Assembly: GCA_037179335.1 (NCBI GenBank)
Contig: JAKZHN010000003.1
Span: forward strand, 2,046,001-2,110,000
DNA length: 64,000 nucleotides
Source of the DNA: Cyclaneusma minus
Lineage: Eukaryota > Ascomycota > Leotiomycetes > Marthamycetales > Marthamycetaceae
Direction of reading: 5' to 3'
The notes beneath the pieces are model-generated. The model searched no databases. It saw only the letters and a program-made list of their open reading frames with translations, and was not told the DNA's origin. A program made the position numbers and the translations under genes. This document shows positions 11,408 to 21,411 of the stretch, piece after piece (positions within the stretch are counted from its first letter, which is position 1; each line of letters opens with the position of its first letter).

Positions 11408-13141
11408 CTAGACTTGCTTCTCCCCTTGCTTTTCCGCATCCTTCTCCTGCATTCCCTTTTCAGCATCTGCTCTTTGTGCTTCCCTCTTCCTTGTCAATGC
11501 ATCCTCCTTTGCCTGCGCATCTTGTCGCCATTTCATCCCCCTCCACATGATGAGCAGCAAGATCGGTGAGAAAACGACATAAGAAAATCCAATGATAGTG
11601 TACGCCCAGCCCGAACCCACAGCGACAATCATAGGCTCGATGGCAGCCGTCATTCCAGCCGCAAATGCACACCTCACGAGCCAGTTCGCCGCAACCGCCG
11701 CCCCCGCTTTCTTGCGATACAAGTCGGTGATCAGAGCGTTGAAGACATTCAGAACGCAGATATAACTGGCACCGATGATGAAAGCCAGCACGGCGATCAC
11801 TCCTATCGAGGTGTGGCGGTCAAGCGCCCAGCCCCAGCCGATGATGACGATGGCAGTGACGCCCAACATGGGGAGCGCGATTTCGAACCTGGCACGCTCG
11901 ATTGGAAAGTCCAACAGGTCGATCTGCGCATTCCTGTCCACGACGAGTCCGAGCTTCTCGGCGTGGCGTCGGTAGTTCCAGTTCAAGGCCTTTCCGGCCA
12001 CCAGCGCTGCGACTACTGAGCCGGCCGCCATGGGGAGAAACATCAGACCAATCTCCAGACTGTTGAAGCCGTAGATCGAGGCGAATTGGGTGGGCACCGC
12101 GGCAGAAATGGCCTGAATGCCACTGTATACGACACCGCCGTACAAGAGGAGAAGACTGAGCTCTTTGTCGTAGAATATCAACGTGAGTGATGATAAAAGA
12201 TGCTTCAAACCGAGCGTGTCTTTCTTGTCCTTAACTTCCGTATCCACTGATATCTGAGCAGGGGTTTGGGGGTCATTGTCCGCCGTCTCACGCCCTTTTT
12301 TCAGCAGTCGCCACCAAGTTTCATGGGTCTTGGGCGGGCGAATGGATCCGTCACCCACGATCTGTCGACATGTCTCGGGGAAGAAGAAGATTATCAGAAG
12401 TAGGTTGATGCTGGCTGCAATGACAAGGAACCAGAAGATGCTACGCCAGCCAAGGCCATCAGTAAGGCCACCACCGATCAAGGGGCCTATGCTGGGCCCC
12501 AAGATTGCGGATAGGGTGACGAAGCCAATGTACTGGCCGCGCTCAGCACTGGTGATGATGTCGGCCACCACAGCTTGACAGAGAGATTGTGTCGCCGCGA
12601 TACCGGCAGCCTGCAGCACTCTCAGGCCGAGAAGAGTGGCATAGTTTGGTGCGAGGGCGAGGCCTATGTTGGCGCCGATGTAGACAACAAAGCAGTAGAT
12701 GTAGGCGGGTCGCCGACCGAGGTGATCAGCCAGTCCTCCAATGAACATGGGAGTGAGACCTTGGAAGACCAAGTAGAGGGTGATGGTCAGGTTGATCTGG
12801 GAAGTTGATACATTGAAGTCGTCGGAGAGAACCTGCAGAGCGGGCAGGTACATGTTCGTAGTCAGGGTCGAAAAGACAGCTCCAAAGGCGGCGGATAGCA
12901 CGACCCAGCGTTTCTTCTGCTTTGACCACACGGAGTATCTGGTTGCTCCAACGGGCAAGGCTTCAGGTGGCTGATCGTCGTTGATGGGTTGAGCAGTGGC
13001 GGCCTCGCTGCTTGGCGATGAATCGGCGCCATCTTTGTGGGTGGTGAGGATGGCAGGCTCAGACAAATCCGGGCCTTCGGGCTTCAGGTGCTTGTCGGTG
13101 CTGGCAGGGGAGGCCATATCTGTTGTTGTTTCATCAGACAT
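11408..13141 (-). CDS. MFS transporter, DHA1 (12-TM drug:H+ antiporter) family
   Basis: An uninterrupted 577-residue major facilitator protein. It has a hydrophilic N-terminal tail of about 75 residues, then hydrophobic segments beginning near residue 79. The loop 2-3 signature GGLADHLGRRP lies at about 135-145 and the antiporter motif C, GPSIGPLIGG, at about 215-224. A hydrophilic central loop (about 260-320) separates the two halves, and the C-terminal tail is charged and Lys/Glu-rich. These features fit the fungal DHA1 group (FLR1/QDR-like), which exports drugs and small metabolites across the plasma membrane. The substrate cannot be read from sequence. It converges on the FAS-beta relic and lies near a citrate-synthase-like gene, so export of that pathway's product is a reasonable but unproven guess. 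It shows no lesions. Confidence 0.92.
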   Translation of the reverse strand: MSDETTTDMASPASTDKHLKPEGPDLSEPAILTTHKDGADSSPSSEAATAQPINDDQPPEALPVGATRYSVWSKQKKRWVVLSAAFGAVFSTLTTNMYLPALQVLSDDFNVSTSQINLTITLYLVFQGLTPMFIGGLADHLGRRPAYIYCFVVYIGANIGLALAPNYATLLGLRVLQAAGIAATQSLCQAVVADIITSAERGQYIGFVTLSAILGPSIGPLIGGGLTDGLGWRSIFWFLVIAASINLLLIIFFFPETCRQIVGDGSIRPPKTHETWWRLLKKGRETADNDPQTPAQISVDTEVKDKKDTLGLKHLLSSLTLIFYDKELSLLLLYGGVVYSGIQAISAAVPTQFASIYGFNSLEIGLMFLPMAAGSVVAALVAGKALNWNYRRHAEKLGLVVDRNAQIDLLDFPIERARFEIALPMLGVTAIVIIGWGWALDRHTSIGVIAVLAFIIGASYICVLNVFNALITDLYRKKAGAAVAANWLVRCAFAAGMTAAIEPMIVAVGSGWAYTIIGFSYVVFSPILLLIMWRGMKWRQDAQAKEDALTRKREAQRADAEKGMQEKDAEKQGEKQV

Positions 13142-14528
13142 TGAGCCTCACTTGACAGATTGGGATTTGATGCCGTCGATGAGCAGTTAGTGTCTGAGTA
13201 GAGTAGTGAGGATCGTTTGTGTTGACGAGGCCATTCCCCACAGACACAGAAGTGGACAGACTGAGACCCAATATGAGCATGCCGTCCAGTGTGACAAGTC
13301 GGCGGAGATAGGGCAAAATCCGACACTGCGCGACAGAGGGCAGGCGCAGGCGGCCGACTTGATGGCCACATTCAATTGGCAGCCCTTTGGTGAGGGCGAG
13401 CAAAGGATCGGATTGCTGCCATGTGCATATTCAGCTGCCAAAGATGTCAAGTGAAAGGCGACAACGTGGGATGTTCGACAAGCTTCGACAAGCTTTGACA
13501 AGCTTTGACAAGCTTTGGAGCCAAGTCCCCACGCACGCCGATCCCGCAATCCCGCAATCCCGCAATCCACCAGCATGCATCAGGCAGACACAGTCCCAAG
13601 GTACCCTAGAAGATCCGGTAGTTTTCGCGGTCGGTGCTTGCAGTTTTCATGGCGCTTATCAATCCTTGGCAGTAATATGCTTCTAGTGTGCCATTTCAGA
13701 TTTTCCGATAAGCGCGGAAAAGTACCGGGTGGTTTTCGTAACGCGGATAATACTGCATGGAGTGGCTGCGGAAACTACTTACCGGTTCTTGTACGCACCC
13801 GCAGTCCAACGGCCATCAGGGCTGAAAGCTTGTCAAAACGACCGCGCGAAAGAACGTCCAGAGGAGTCACGTGTTTTCATATGGCGATCTCACTCCGTCA
13901 ATCCAGCCATCCTAAAAAAACCCCGACACATTTCTTTCGAGATATACGACATCATATCTCGACAGTCCCCGCTCTGCTTCCCCCTTCGGATCCACTTCCC
14001 CGGATCCACTTCCCCGGACCCACTTCCAATCACCAGTGCACGGCTTGGCAAATGTACCAGGGACCCTGGATCAGCAGTTTCAGCGTTGCAGAATCGTGCA
14101 TCTGAGGGATATTTTGATACCATTTGGTTCGTTGATTTTGGCGACATCTAGGTTTTATCTTTCGCCATCGTCGATTACACGCCTTACCGTAAATTGCGTG
14201 TATGAGCTATTGTCGGCTTCTTGATAGGGTGTAGAATGACTTCGTTGCTATATAGATCAACGGGTAGATTCGCCGATACTGGTATACTTAGCTACACGTT
14301 TAGAGGTCCGGGATGCTGATCCTTGGGGGTCACCTGTCTTTCCGTAGCACCAACCAATACCTACCGCCTCTAGGAGAGTTTAACGTGAGACGCGCCCTCG
14401 ATTTATACATATATGCATGCCAATTTTTCGAAACTTCTGCGAGCAGTCCCAAGCCGGCGGTTTGATTATTGAGCACTGCATTTTGAACTACGTTCCACTA
14501 CTGCTAGTAATCTCTTGACACCGTTACG
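13142..14528. other. Intergenic region with short tandem repeats
   Basis: I see no supported gene. It holds three small repeat arrays: a 10-bp unit CGACAAGCTT/TGACAAGCTT at 13474-13517, an 8-bp unit ATCCCGCA at about 13540-13568, and a 15-bp unit around GGATCCACTTCCCC at about 13987-14028. The first part must contain the MFS promoter. Confidence 0.5.
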
Positions 14529-14591
14529 TTGACAGAAAACATAAGCTTTTACACGTGGGTCCCGACAAGGTCATCCCGGCTCAACGACAAC

Positions 14592-15261
14592 ATGGAAGCC
14601 CCGGGTGATTGGAATTTTGCCGGTGACGAACTCTGGGCCTCTCTTCCCCAGGACATCATTCCTTGTCACACTCAGCACAGCGCGCTGCAAACACTACCGA
14701 AGTATGCCAACCAGGAATCACTAAACAGGTCTGCTGCTCCACTCGACCAGGACTTACTGGACCATGCCATCGACGAAGTGCTCTCCGACCAAGCCTTGTA
14801 TACGGGTAACGAATTAGAATAGTAATACCCCATTTCTGAATAACCCACATTTCCTTGTACTAATGAAAGTATGTAGTTCTATCACAAGCGATCTCACCAC
14901 AAACGATTCCTTCAAAAACAGCGGCAAAGGGACGCCTCCTTGTCAAGTCCAGCATGACACTCTACAAACATTTCCTCAAGACTTCAGCCACGACTTGCTG
15001 GACAATTCGGGTTCTGCATTGAATCTAGATTTCCTGGACAGTGCCATTGATGACACGCCGACAGATGCAGGCAGCAAGCCTCGCTGTTGGGATCACGGAT
15101 GCAACGGCCGCGAGTTCTCTTCTAAAAGCAACCTGACACGCCATAGAAAGGAGAAGGCCGGCGAGGTGGCCAAGGTCGTTTGTCCTTTGTGCAGCGGAAT
15201 TTTCACTGACACGTCAACGAGAGACATGCACCTGGCCAAGCAGAGTTGTGATCGCATTTGA
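14592..15261 (+). CDS. Small C2H2-type zinc-finger protein
   Basis: Two exons (14592-14797 and 14877-15261) give about 196 residues. The 79-bp intron has donor GTATAC, branch-like TACTAATG and acceptor TGTAG. An upstream in-frame ATG at 14529 is an alternative start. The C-terminal part holds a C2H2-like finger (CWDHGC...FSSKSNLTRH) followed by a second degenerate Cys/His set (CPLCSGIF...RDMHLAKQSC). The two exons resemble each other: PCHTQHSALQTLP with DQDLLDHAIDE in exon 1, and PCQVQHDTLQTFP with NLDFLDSAIDD in exon 2. This suggests an internal duplication. A DNA-binding regulator is plausible from the finger and the cluster-like setting, but it could be a degenerate gene. No precise family is recognised. 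Confidence 0.6.
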
Positions 15262-16212
15262 CGCTACTCTAACGGAAGACCACGGCCGAGTCAGATCGCT
15301 TTGATGAGCAACCCGAATCTCTCCCGCGGCATACATTATTAGAGTAACGGCAACCCCGCTTTTCAAAGTTCTGGTCGGCACGGATGCTAGGAAGCAGTGC
15401 GTTCAAGGTGGAGACTCCCGATCTACCTATATATGGCAGACAAGAGGTGGATTGGAGGGTTCTGGATTGCGGGATTTGCAGAGATTAGAAGGACGGAAAG
15501 CCAATGGGTTGGGGAATACTTCCATTTGACCGCGATGACTGACCAAGATCCAAGCCATTTATCTAGATTTCTTCTTATTGTAAACCTCTAATATTTTTTC
15601 CTGTTTGGTACTATTTAATGGCTGGATACCAGTCTGAGCGAGGCCTCTGCCATACATGTGTTGGAGATTGCGTTCGTGAGGTGGTGTTTGACTTTGAGGC
15701 TTCAGATGTGCCGTGTGGAATCCGTTTAAAATCAGGGGTCTAGAGGCTCATGATTGAAGCTTAAGGGGGCTCTAGAAGATACAATCATTTTACAATAATC
15801 ATGACGGATTACTGGAAATCAGTATTTTATGCTCTGTTTCCACTTCATATTTTTCTTCTCCTCAATTCGACGTAGGGTATTATCAGGCTCTATTCTCTCA
15901 AGTAATCTAACGGCCAAAATTTGACAGTATGTTTGTCGTCCGGTCGGAGAGTTTGCAGACAAGAATGTAAGGAGTCGGCGGGATTTCTGGATTTCTGGAT
16001 TGGGCGATGGTTGGATTACGGGATCGATGGAATCAGCGGGATTGCTGGATTCATCCTTCGTGAATCAGCAAAAGAGAAACAACAGCGAAGCCGAAACATG
16101 CACTGATAAATGCCCAAAGATCCCCCAGAAAAACAGTATTTAGTATCGTTCTACAATATTTGTTCGATTCATTGACCTCAATTACCAGTTTTTGATCTCG
16201 ATCCTCGACACC
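15262..16212. other. Intergenic region with GGATT-rich degenerate repeats
   Basis: No gene is supported. Positions about 15450-15475 and 15970-16055 contain repeated GGATTnCTGGATT/GGGATTGC motifs, the complement of the array at 13540. The last 100 bp precede the citrate-synthase-like gene and include its likely promoter. Confidence 0.45.
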
Positions 16213-17922
16213 ATGTCTGTCACTTCACAGAGTAAGGCCCAACTGGCCAGCGACAATTTGCTTGTCGTAGACTTCCGAACATCGAAAAGCTACACCATTC
16301 CCGTGAAAGACAATTCTGTCAAAGCAACGGACTTCGCTCAGATCACGGCGCCGGAAGGTGATGACAAGCACGAGTTTGGCCATGCTGGCATTGATTATTC
16401 GCACCCACTCCGTGTACTTGACCGTGGGTTCGAGAACACCGCTTGCATGGAGTCATCCATCACTTATATGTATGAAACTCTTTCGTTGTCGTGCATAGAT
16501 ACCTGTGCTAATATTTTCACAAAAGCGATGGCAAACAAGGCGTGATTCTGTACAGAGACATTCCTATCGAAGACTTGTTCCGAGACCACGTTTTTGAGGA
16601 TGTCATGCATTTGCTCATCTGGGGCGCCCTTCCGTCTCAGAAGCGGAAGGATGATGTTCGAGCCGTGATGAGCAACGCTGCTAGCCCCCCTGAACTTGTG
16701 GTGAATGTTATCAAGGCGTTTCCGTGAGTAGCCCTTGAATACTGCTGGCCAGTTATTCCATATCCCTAATCATGTATTACAGAAACGATTCGGAGACATA
16801 CAACATGATCATAGCTGGCATGAGTGCTTTTGGCGCCTTAGACAAAGAACTTACTGCCACCCGTCACCAGCAGAAACCTATGTACTGGGGAAAGCCCGAG
16901 GCCGCTGACACGGCCCTTCTCAGAACCATCCAGTACTTTGCGACGACAGTTGCGCTCGTGTACTGCCACAAACGGGGAAAGAAATTCACGTCTCCACAGG
17001 CCGGTCGCTCTCTGATAGGGAACTTACTGCTGATGATGGGCTTCATTGAGCCCGACTCCGGGTCTGATTCCAAGACCGAGAGATTCCTAAACAAGCTGTG
17101 GATTCTGTATGCGGACAACGAAATCACCCATTCCACAGCAGCCGTGCTACATACAGCATCTTCCCTCACGGACCCCGTATCAATTGCCATTGCAGGCATA
17201 GCTGCAGGCTACGGACCGCTCCACGGAGGCGCCATCGAGCTTGCGTACGAAGCCTTCGAGCAGGTCGGAAAACCAGAGAATGTGGGGCCTTTCATGGAAA
17301 TGGTCAAGGCTAAGAAGGCTAGATTGTTCGGATATGGACACCGCATTTTCAAAACCAGAGATCCCCGGGCCCCGCTGATCAAGGAAATTATGCCGACGGA
17401 AGAAGGACTCTCGAATCCACTTCTGCACGTTGCCTTGGGAGTTGACAGAGCGGCAAGAACCGATCCTTATTTTCAGGAGAGGGGTCTCCACGCCAATGTG
17501 GACTTATATGGATCTTTCCCTTATGCAGCGCTGTAAGTACCCCAGATCCCTGTGGGAGCCATGGTGTCTGCTGGTTTTTGCGTTGTTCAGGGGCTTCGAG
17601 AAGGACATCATCACTGCTGTCATTATACTGTCGAGGTTTCCCGGTGCACTTGCACATTGGCGTGAGAGTCTAGGTAACTCCCCTGTGACCGCTATATTCA
17701 TGTCCTGAAATCTATTGCTAACCGGCAATAGTGCAACCTGTGAAGTTGTGGCGTCCGCAGCAGATTTACACGCCAAAGGCCGCGGGGAAGGCTTCAAATG
17801 GGGCCCTGAACGGGAGCAGCATGAAAGACGTGGCGATGGCTTCAAATGGAAATGGGGTGGAAGTGGTAGAGAAGGCCTCGAACGGAGTATTGAATGGCCA
17901 TAGTGTGGAAGTGAAAGCCTAG
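16213..17922 (+). CDS. Citrate synthase family protein (possible alkylcitrate/methylcitrate synthase)
   Basis: Five exons (16213-16469, 16526-16723, 16783-17532, 17591-17673, 17732-17922) encode about 492 residues. The family condenses an acyl-CoA with oxaloacetate. The catalytic triad is visible: His in GPLHGGAIE, His in GYGHRIFKTRDPRA, and Asp in NVDLYGSFPY. The usual C-terminal block WRPQQIYT is present and is followed by an unusual repetitive tail rich in SNG/LNG (about 40 residues). There is no convincing mitochondrial presequence and no C-terminal peroxisomal tripeptide (it ends VKA). The housekeeping enzyme is normally mitochondrial, so a cytosolic, specialised role is suggested. Location beside a FAS-beta relic and a transporter matches fungal alkylcitrate pathways, where this enzyme joins a fatty acyl-CoA to oxaloacetate; that is inference. 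The gene appears intact. An in-frame ATG at 16192 is an alternative start. Confidence 0.9.
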
Positions 17923-18445
17923 GAAGTAGTGAGTCTAAGCAGAACGCTACGGGAGGAAGTGTTGGACGACCAGAAGTCTGTCTTTACTTTTTCTAGAGTC
18001 ATCAGGCCTTAGGCACCACGAGTTTCCATATGGCTCCTTGCAGAATCTGGGACATATCATGATTGTAGCTGATGTTTGGTACCTCATCTTTGTCGGCTGT
18101 CCCTCGTTCCACTAGTACCTAAAGTACTGCTAGTGGTCTCTTGACACACGTTACACAGCCATCGCTACTATGAACTCCCCTTCATTAATTAGGAACGTTC
18201 TCAGTGGTTAGGAATATTCTCAAGAACTGGAAATATCCTAAAACTTTAGAAGTATTTCCAGTAATTGAGAATATGCTCAAGAACTAGGAATATTCTTAGT
18301 GATTGGGAGTACTCGAAAGAACTAGGAGCTTTTGATCACCACCACAGCATAGCAGATTGGATTATTGGAAACTCGCTTGGTGCATTGCTGTATTAAACAC
18401 ACCGAAGAGGCTGAAGAAGCACTCTAACTATAGGCTGACACCATT
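17923..18445. repeat. Intergenic region with degenerate GGAATATTCT-type repeats
   Basis: Between 18190 and 18330 a loose unit resembling AGAACTAGGAATATTCTCAG recurs four to five times with much divergence. No gene is supported. It belongs to the same general class of short intergenic repeats seen near 19800-20190, 21640-21960 and 32600-32770. Confidence 0.5.
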
Positions 18446-19551
18446 TCACTTGTGTTTGATGGACAGAAGCATTTCAATCTTCCTGACGGAATTGTCGAAA
18501 TTGTCCCGAACCCAGGTCAACCTCCGTACTTCCTCCGTCAACTGCGCCTTCGTGGTACCCATACCAGAAGATACCAGCCGATCCCTCCCGCGAAGAAATT
18601 CATTATACACTTTCGACAAAGCCATGCGCTGAAGCGTCAGCTCCTCCGCAGCCCTCAGCTGCTTCGCAATATGTCGTTTTTCCTTGCCCTCTTCCTCCTT
18701 CACCACCCGAGAATTCTCAGGGCGACCTTGCGGTGACCGGGTCGGCGGTCCACCTTCATTATCAGAGCGTAAGGCGGAAACATATCGACCAACGGCGTGT
18801 GGTGCTGTCTCACTGGCCTTGGACGCTCTCCACCTGCGGACCTCCATGAAAGTTTTGCGAAGGGCGTCGACGTCAGCTTCGTTCGTTTTGATAGCATTGC
18901 ATTGTGCCTGGATGTCCTGGGCCAGCTTCAGCACTTTCTCGGTCTCCTTGGAAACAGTATCCAGGCGGCGTTGTATAGATTCCAGACGGGCTGTGATGGA
19001 GGCGACATCGGTTCCCTTCTGGAATTCGAGGAACATGTCTGCCAGAGTGTCGTGACTGTCGAGACTTAGCGAACCCGTCGATTTCGCGTTGACTGTCACT
19101 GCCCCGTTCGTGAGACGAGATTGGTGGTTCAGAGTCTCCATGAACCTGGTGGCTTCGGCCAGTATCTGGTCAGTGTCGGCTGGCGGGGTGGAGGTGGGGG
19201 TTCTGATGGCGGCGGGGGTGCTGATGGCGTTGCTGGGGGCAGCATCGGCGCGATGCTGACAGCGGGCATGTCGGGATCTGGTTTGCTCGTGGGAATTGGG
19301 TGTATCGAATGCCTCCGACTAACTGGAGAGCCTCGAATGGCCCGTCGAGGTGAGGAGCTTGGAGTAGAAGCACGAGTTGAAGCTGGAGTAGGATCTCGTG
19401 AAGACGATGGGCTGTCTCTGATGGCAGCCAGTTTGTGCAAGAATGGGATTTTTGGCGTGGAAGTGGATCCGACAGACGCAGTCCGCTGGCGTTGGCTGGG
19501 AGGAGAGGGGCTTGAAGGACCCAGGGCGTCGTGGGTACGCTTGGAGGACAT
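18446..19551 (-). CDS. Coiled-coil protein with Pro/Ser-rich N-terminus (unknown; two frames)
   Basis: Two overlapping open frames on the minus strand look like one protein. The first (start 19551) encodes a basic, Ser/Pro-rich low-complexity region beginning MSSKRTHDALGPSSPSPP and ending in a proline run. The second (about 19200 down to 18446) reads DQILAEATRFMETLNHQSRL and then a long, mostly helical region with heptad-like stretches (ITARLESIQRRLDTVSKETEKVLKLAQDIQAQ, given here only as a description of its Leu/Ile spacing), and ends SIKHK. The frame change falls in a C-rich segment near 19190-19260. I could not fix a convincing intron there, so a frameshift is possible. A helical structural or kinetochore-like protein would fit, but I do not recognise it. 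Confidence 0.55.
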
Positions 19552-20280
19552 TCTTGTCTATGTGGAGGTCCGTTGCTGGTGGGGCATGCCTTCCTCTTGT
19601 TGCTGCATTCGTGCTCCGGGCTCCATGTCGGTGCTTCATCTTGTTCATTCTTTTTTTCCCTCGATTTGGAGGTGGACGCAGCTTCACCGCTGTTGACAAA
19701 CGGCGTCGCCATGGCCTGGCCTTCAGCCTTCATGTTGCATGCCGTCGACAAACAAAACAAACGGTTCTTGACCAATCAAGTCAGCCAAATTATTGACAAC
19801 CACCCATCATGGAAAAGCCAAGTCATCGTGAACAACCCAAATCATCATGGAAAAGCCAAATCATTGGAAATAATCCGCCCCATCAAGAACATCAAAATCA
19901 CCTTGAATAATCCACATCGCCATGGGCCCATGAATCATCGAGAATAATCAGAATAATCGAGAACAATCAGAATTGTTGCAAATGATCACAGTTACTCGGA
20001 ATAATCAGAATCACTAAGAATAACCAGAACCACTGAGAATAACCAGAATCACTGGGATTGAGCAAGATCACTGAGAATAACCAGGATCACTGAGAATAAA
20101 CAGAATCACTGAGAATAATCAGAACCCCCGAGAATAATCAAAATTATTGAGAGTAATCACAATCACTGAGAATAATCAGAATAACTACAGAATTGGCCAA
20201 TTATTAGGGTCATGGCCCATCAGGAAGAGAGTACCGTATTTACAGGTAAAGCGACTTCTTTTCAAGAACGATCCAAGTAT
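19552..20280. repeat. Minisatellite-like tract (GAGAATAATCAGAATCACT family)
   Basis: From about 19800 to 20190 the sequence is made of degenerate units of about 18-20 bp. It first resembles AATCATCATGGAAAAGCC and then GAATAATCAGAATCACTGA, repeated more than ten times. There is no gene in this stretch. Confidence 0.75.
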
Positions 20281-21411
20281 CTAGGAACGATCAGAGCCAT
20301 CATGAGTGCCTAGCTCGGCCTCGATCTTCAGCAGATCCTCCTGGGTGCACTGAAAACCTCTGAGTCTTCGTGCATGATCTTCGAGGAAGTAGATACCCTC
20401 ATCTCCTAGAAAGGCGTACTGAACTGCCTTGTTGCCATTGTCAGTGTCTCCCTCCAAAACCCACTTCTCTTCGATCTGCTCCAGAGAAGTTAGGTTCTCG
20501 ACAGCTGCGGTAGGTTTGCCGGGTATATTTCCTATAATCAGAGTAGCCTTGGAGAACTTGGCGAGCGCATGTCGTAGAGACTTTCCTAGCCGACAAGACC
20601 ACACCAAGCTTTTCCACTCCGACGATGGCCAGTAGGTCTCCTACACGCTACCCAAGCTCTCTAGACTTTCGATTCCTGTATCTGCTACCTCCATTCGCAG
20701 AATGCTCACCGGATCGCCATTGTATCGTCTCTTGGCCCAACCAGCATACTTCCTAGCAATGGAAACATCCAGTACTGTGTAGACAGCGACGCCCAGAGCA
20801 AAGTCTCCTCGCCCACGGCCACCTCTCTGCATTTTGCGAAATTGAACGCCGTCTTCGTGAATCTCTTCTGCAAGCGGCCCCTGGAAACGAGTTGACGGTC
20901 CTGCTTGGTAAAGAACAGTGGCGTCGGGCGCGTTTTCTGTGAAAGCGGGTGAAAACATTGTGGCCATTGTGACACCAGGAGCATCAGACGTCGTGGTCGC
21001 AGTGAGGTCATGGAATCCGAAGCTGTCCAGAATCTCTCTGAGATTGGTATATCGAGCAGAAAAGGTATCCAGAAGCCAGAACTTGCAGGATTGGGTGAGA
21101 CGCATCTCCCTCCAGCACGGCATCATCATGTTGCGCTGCGTTTCCTCACTGATGCCCAGCGCTTCCATGGTGCGCTTCCAGTCCTCGTCATCCTCAGAAC
21201 AGGTATCATCGACTCGGCAACTCTTGATGGGAGCGCGAATACATGATTCGAAGGTAACGGGTCCGTCGTCGACTTCGCGGCCTCGGTCGTCTCCCCAGCT
21301 GTTCCAACGCTGCCAAATGTTGCTTGCCTTGGCTTCCGTGAACCCGACATAGATCAGGGTTTCGTAGGAAATAAGGCGCTGGGGAATGATGGGATCGTGA
21401 GACGCCATCAT
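20281..21411 (-). pseudogene. Unknown fungal family protein with possible ADP-ribosyltransferase-like tail; in-frame stop
   Basis: The frame runs from ATG 21411 to 20281 and is broken only by a TAG at 20641-20643; the same frame continues on both sides. The N-terminal part (LISYETLIYVGFTEAKASNIW, with Trp/Glu-rich blocks after it) matches a second protein at 26985-27650. The C-terminal part has LYQAGPS, then RGDFALGVAVYT, ARKYAGWAKRRY, SEWKSLVWSCRLG, ATLIIGNIPG and QYAFLGDEGIYFLEDHA. This succession resembles bacterial and fungal DUF3990-type ADP-ribosyltransferase-fold domains; that is my inference from pattern, not a search. The stop could be a nonsense mutation (for example CAG to TAG), a sequencing error, or read through. 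If it is real, the predicted active region is lost. Confidence 0.6.

Noticed and set aside
13515..14151. Overlapping plus-strand frames between the MFS and zinc-finger genes
   Set aside because: They run through short tandem repeats, have no domain, and overlap each other in different frames.
20640..20643. Selenocysteine or programmed readthrough as explanation of the in-frame stop
   Set aside because: The codon is TAG, not TGA, and the following GAG is not the CTA context known for strong readthrough. A nonsense mutation is simpler.
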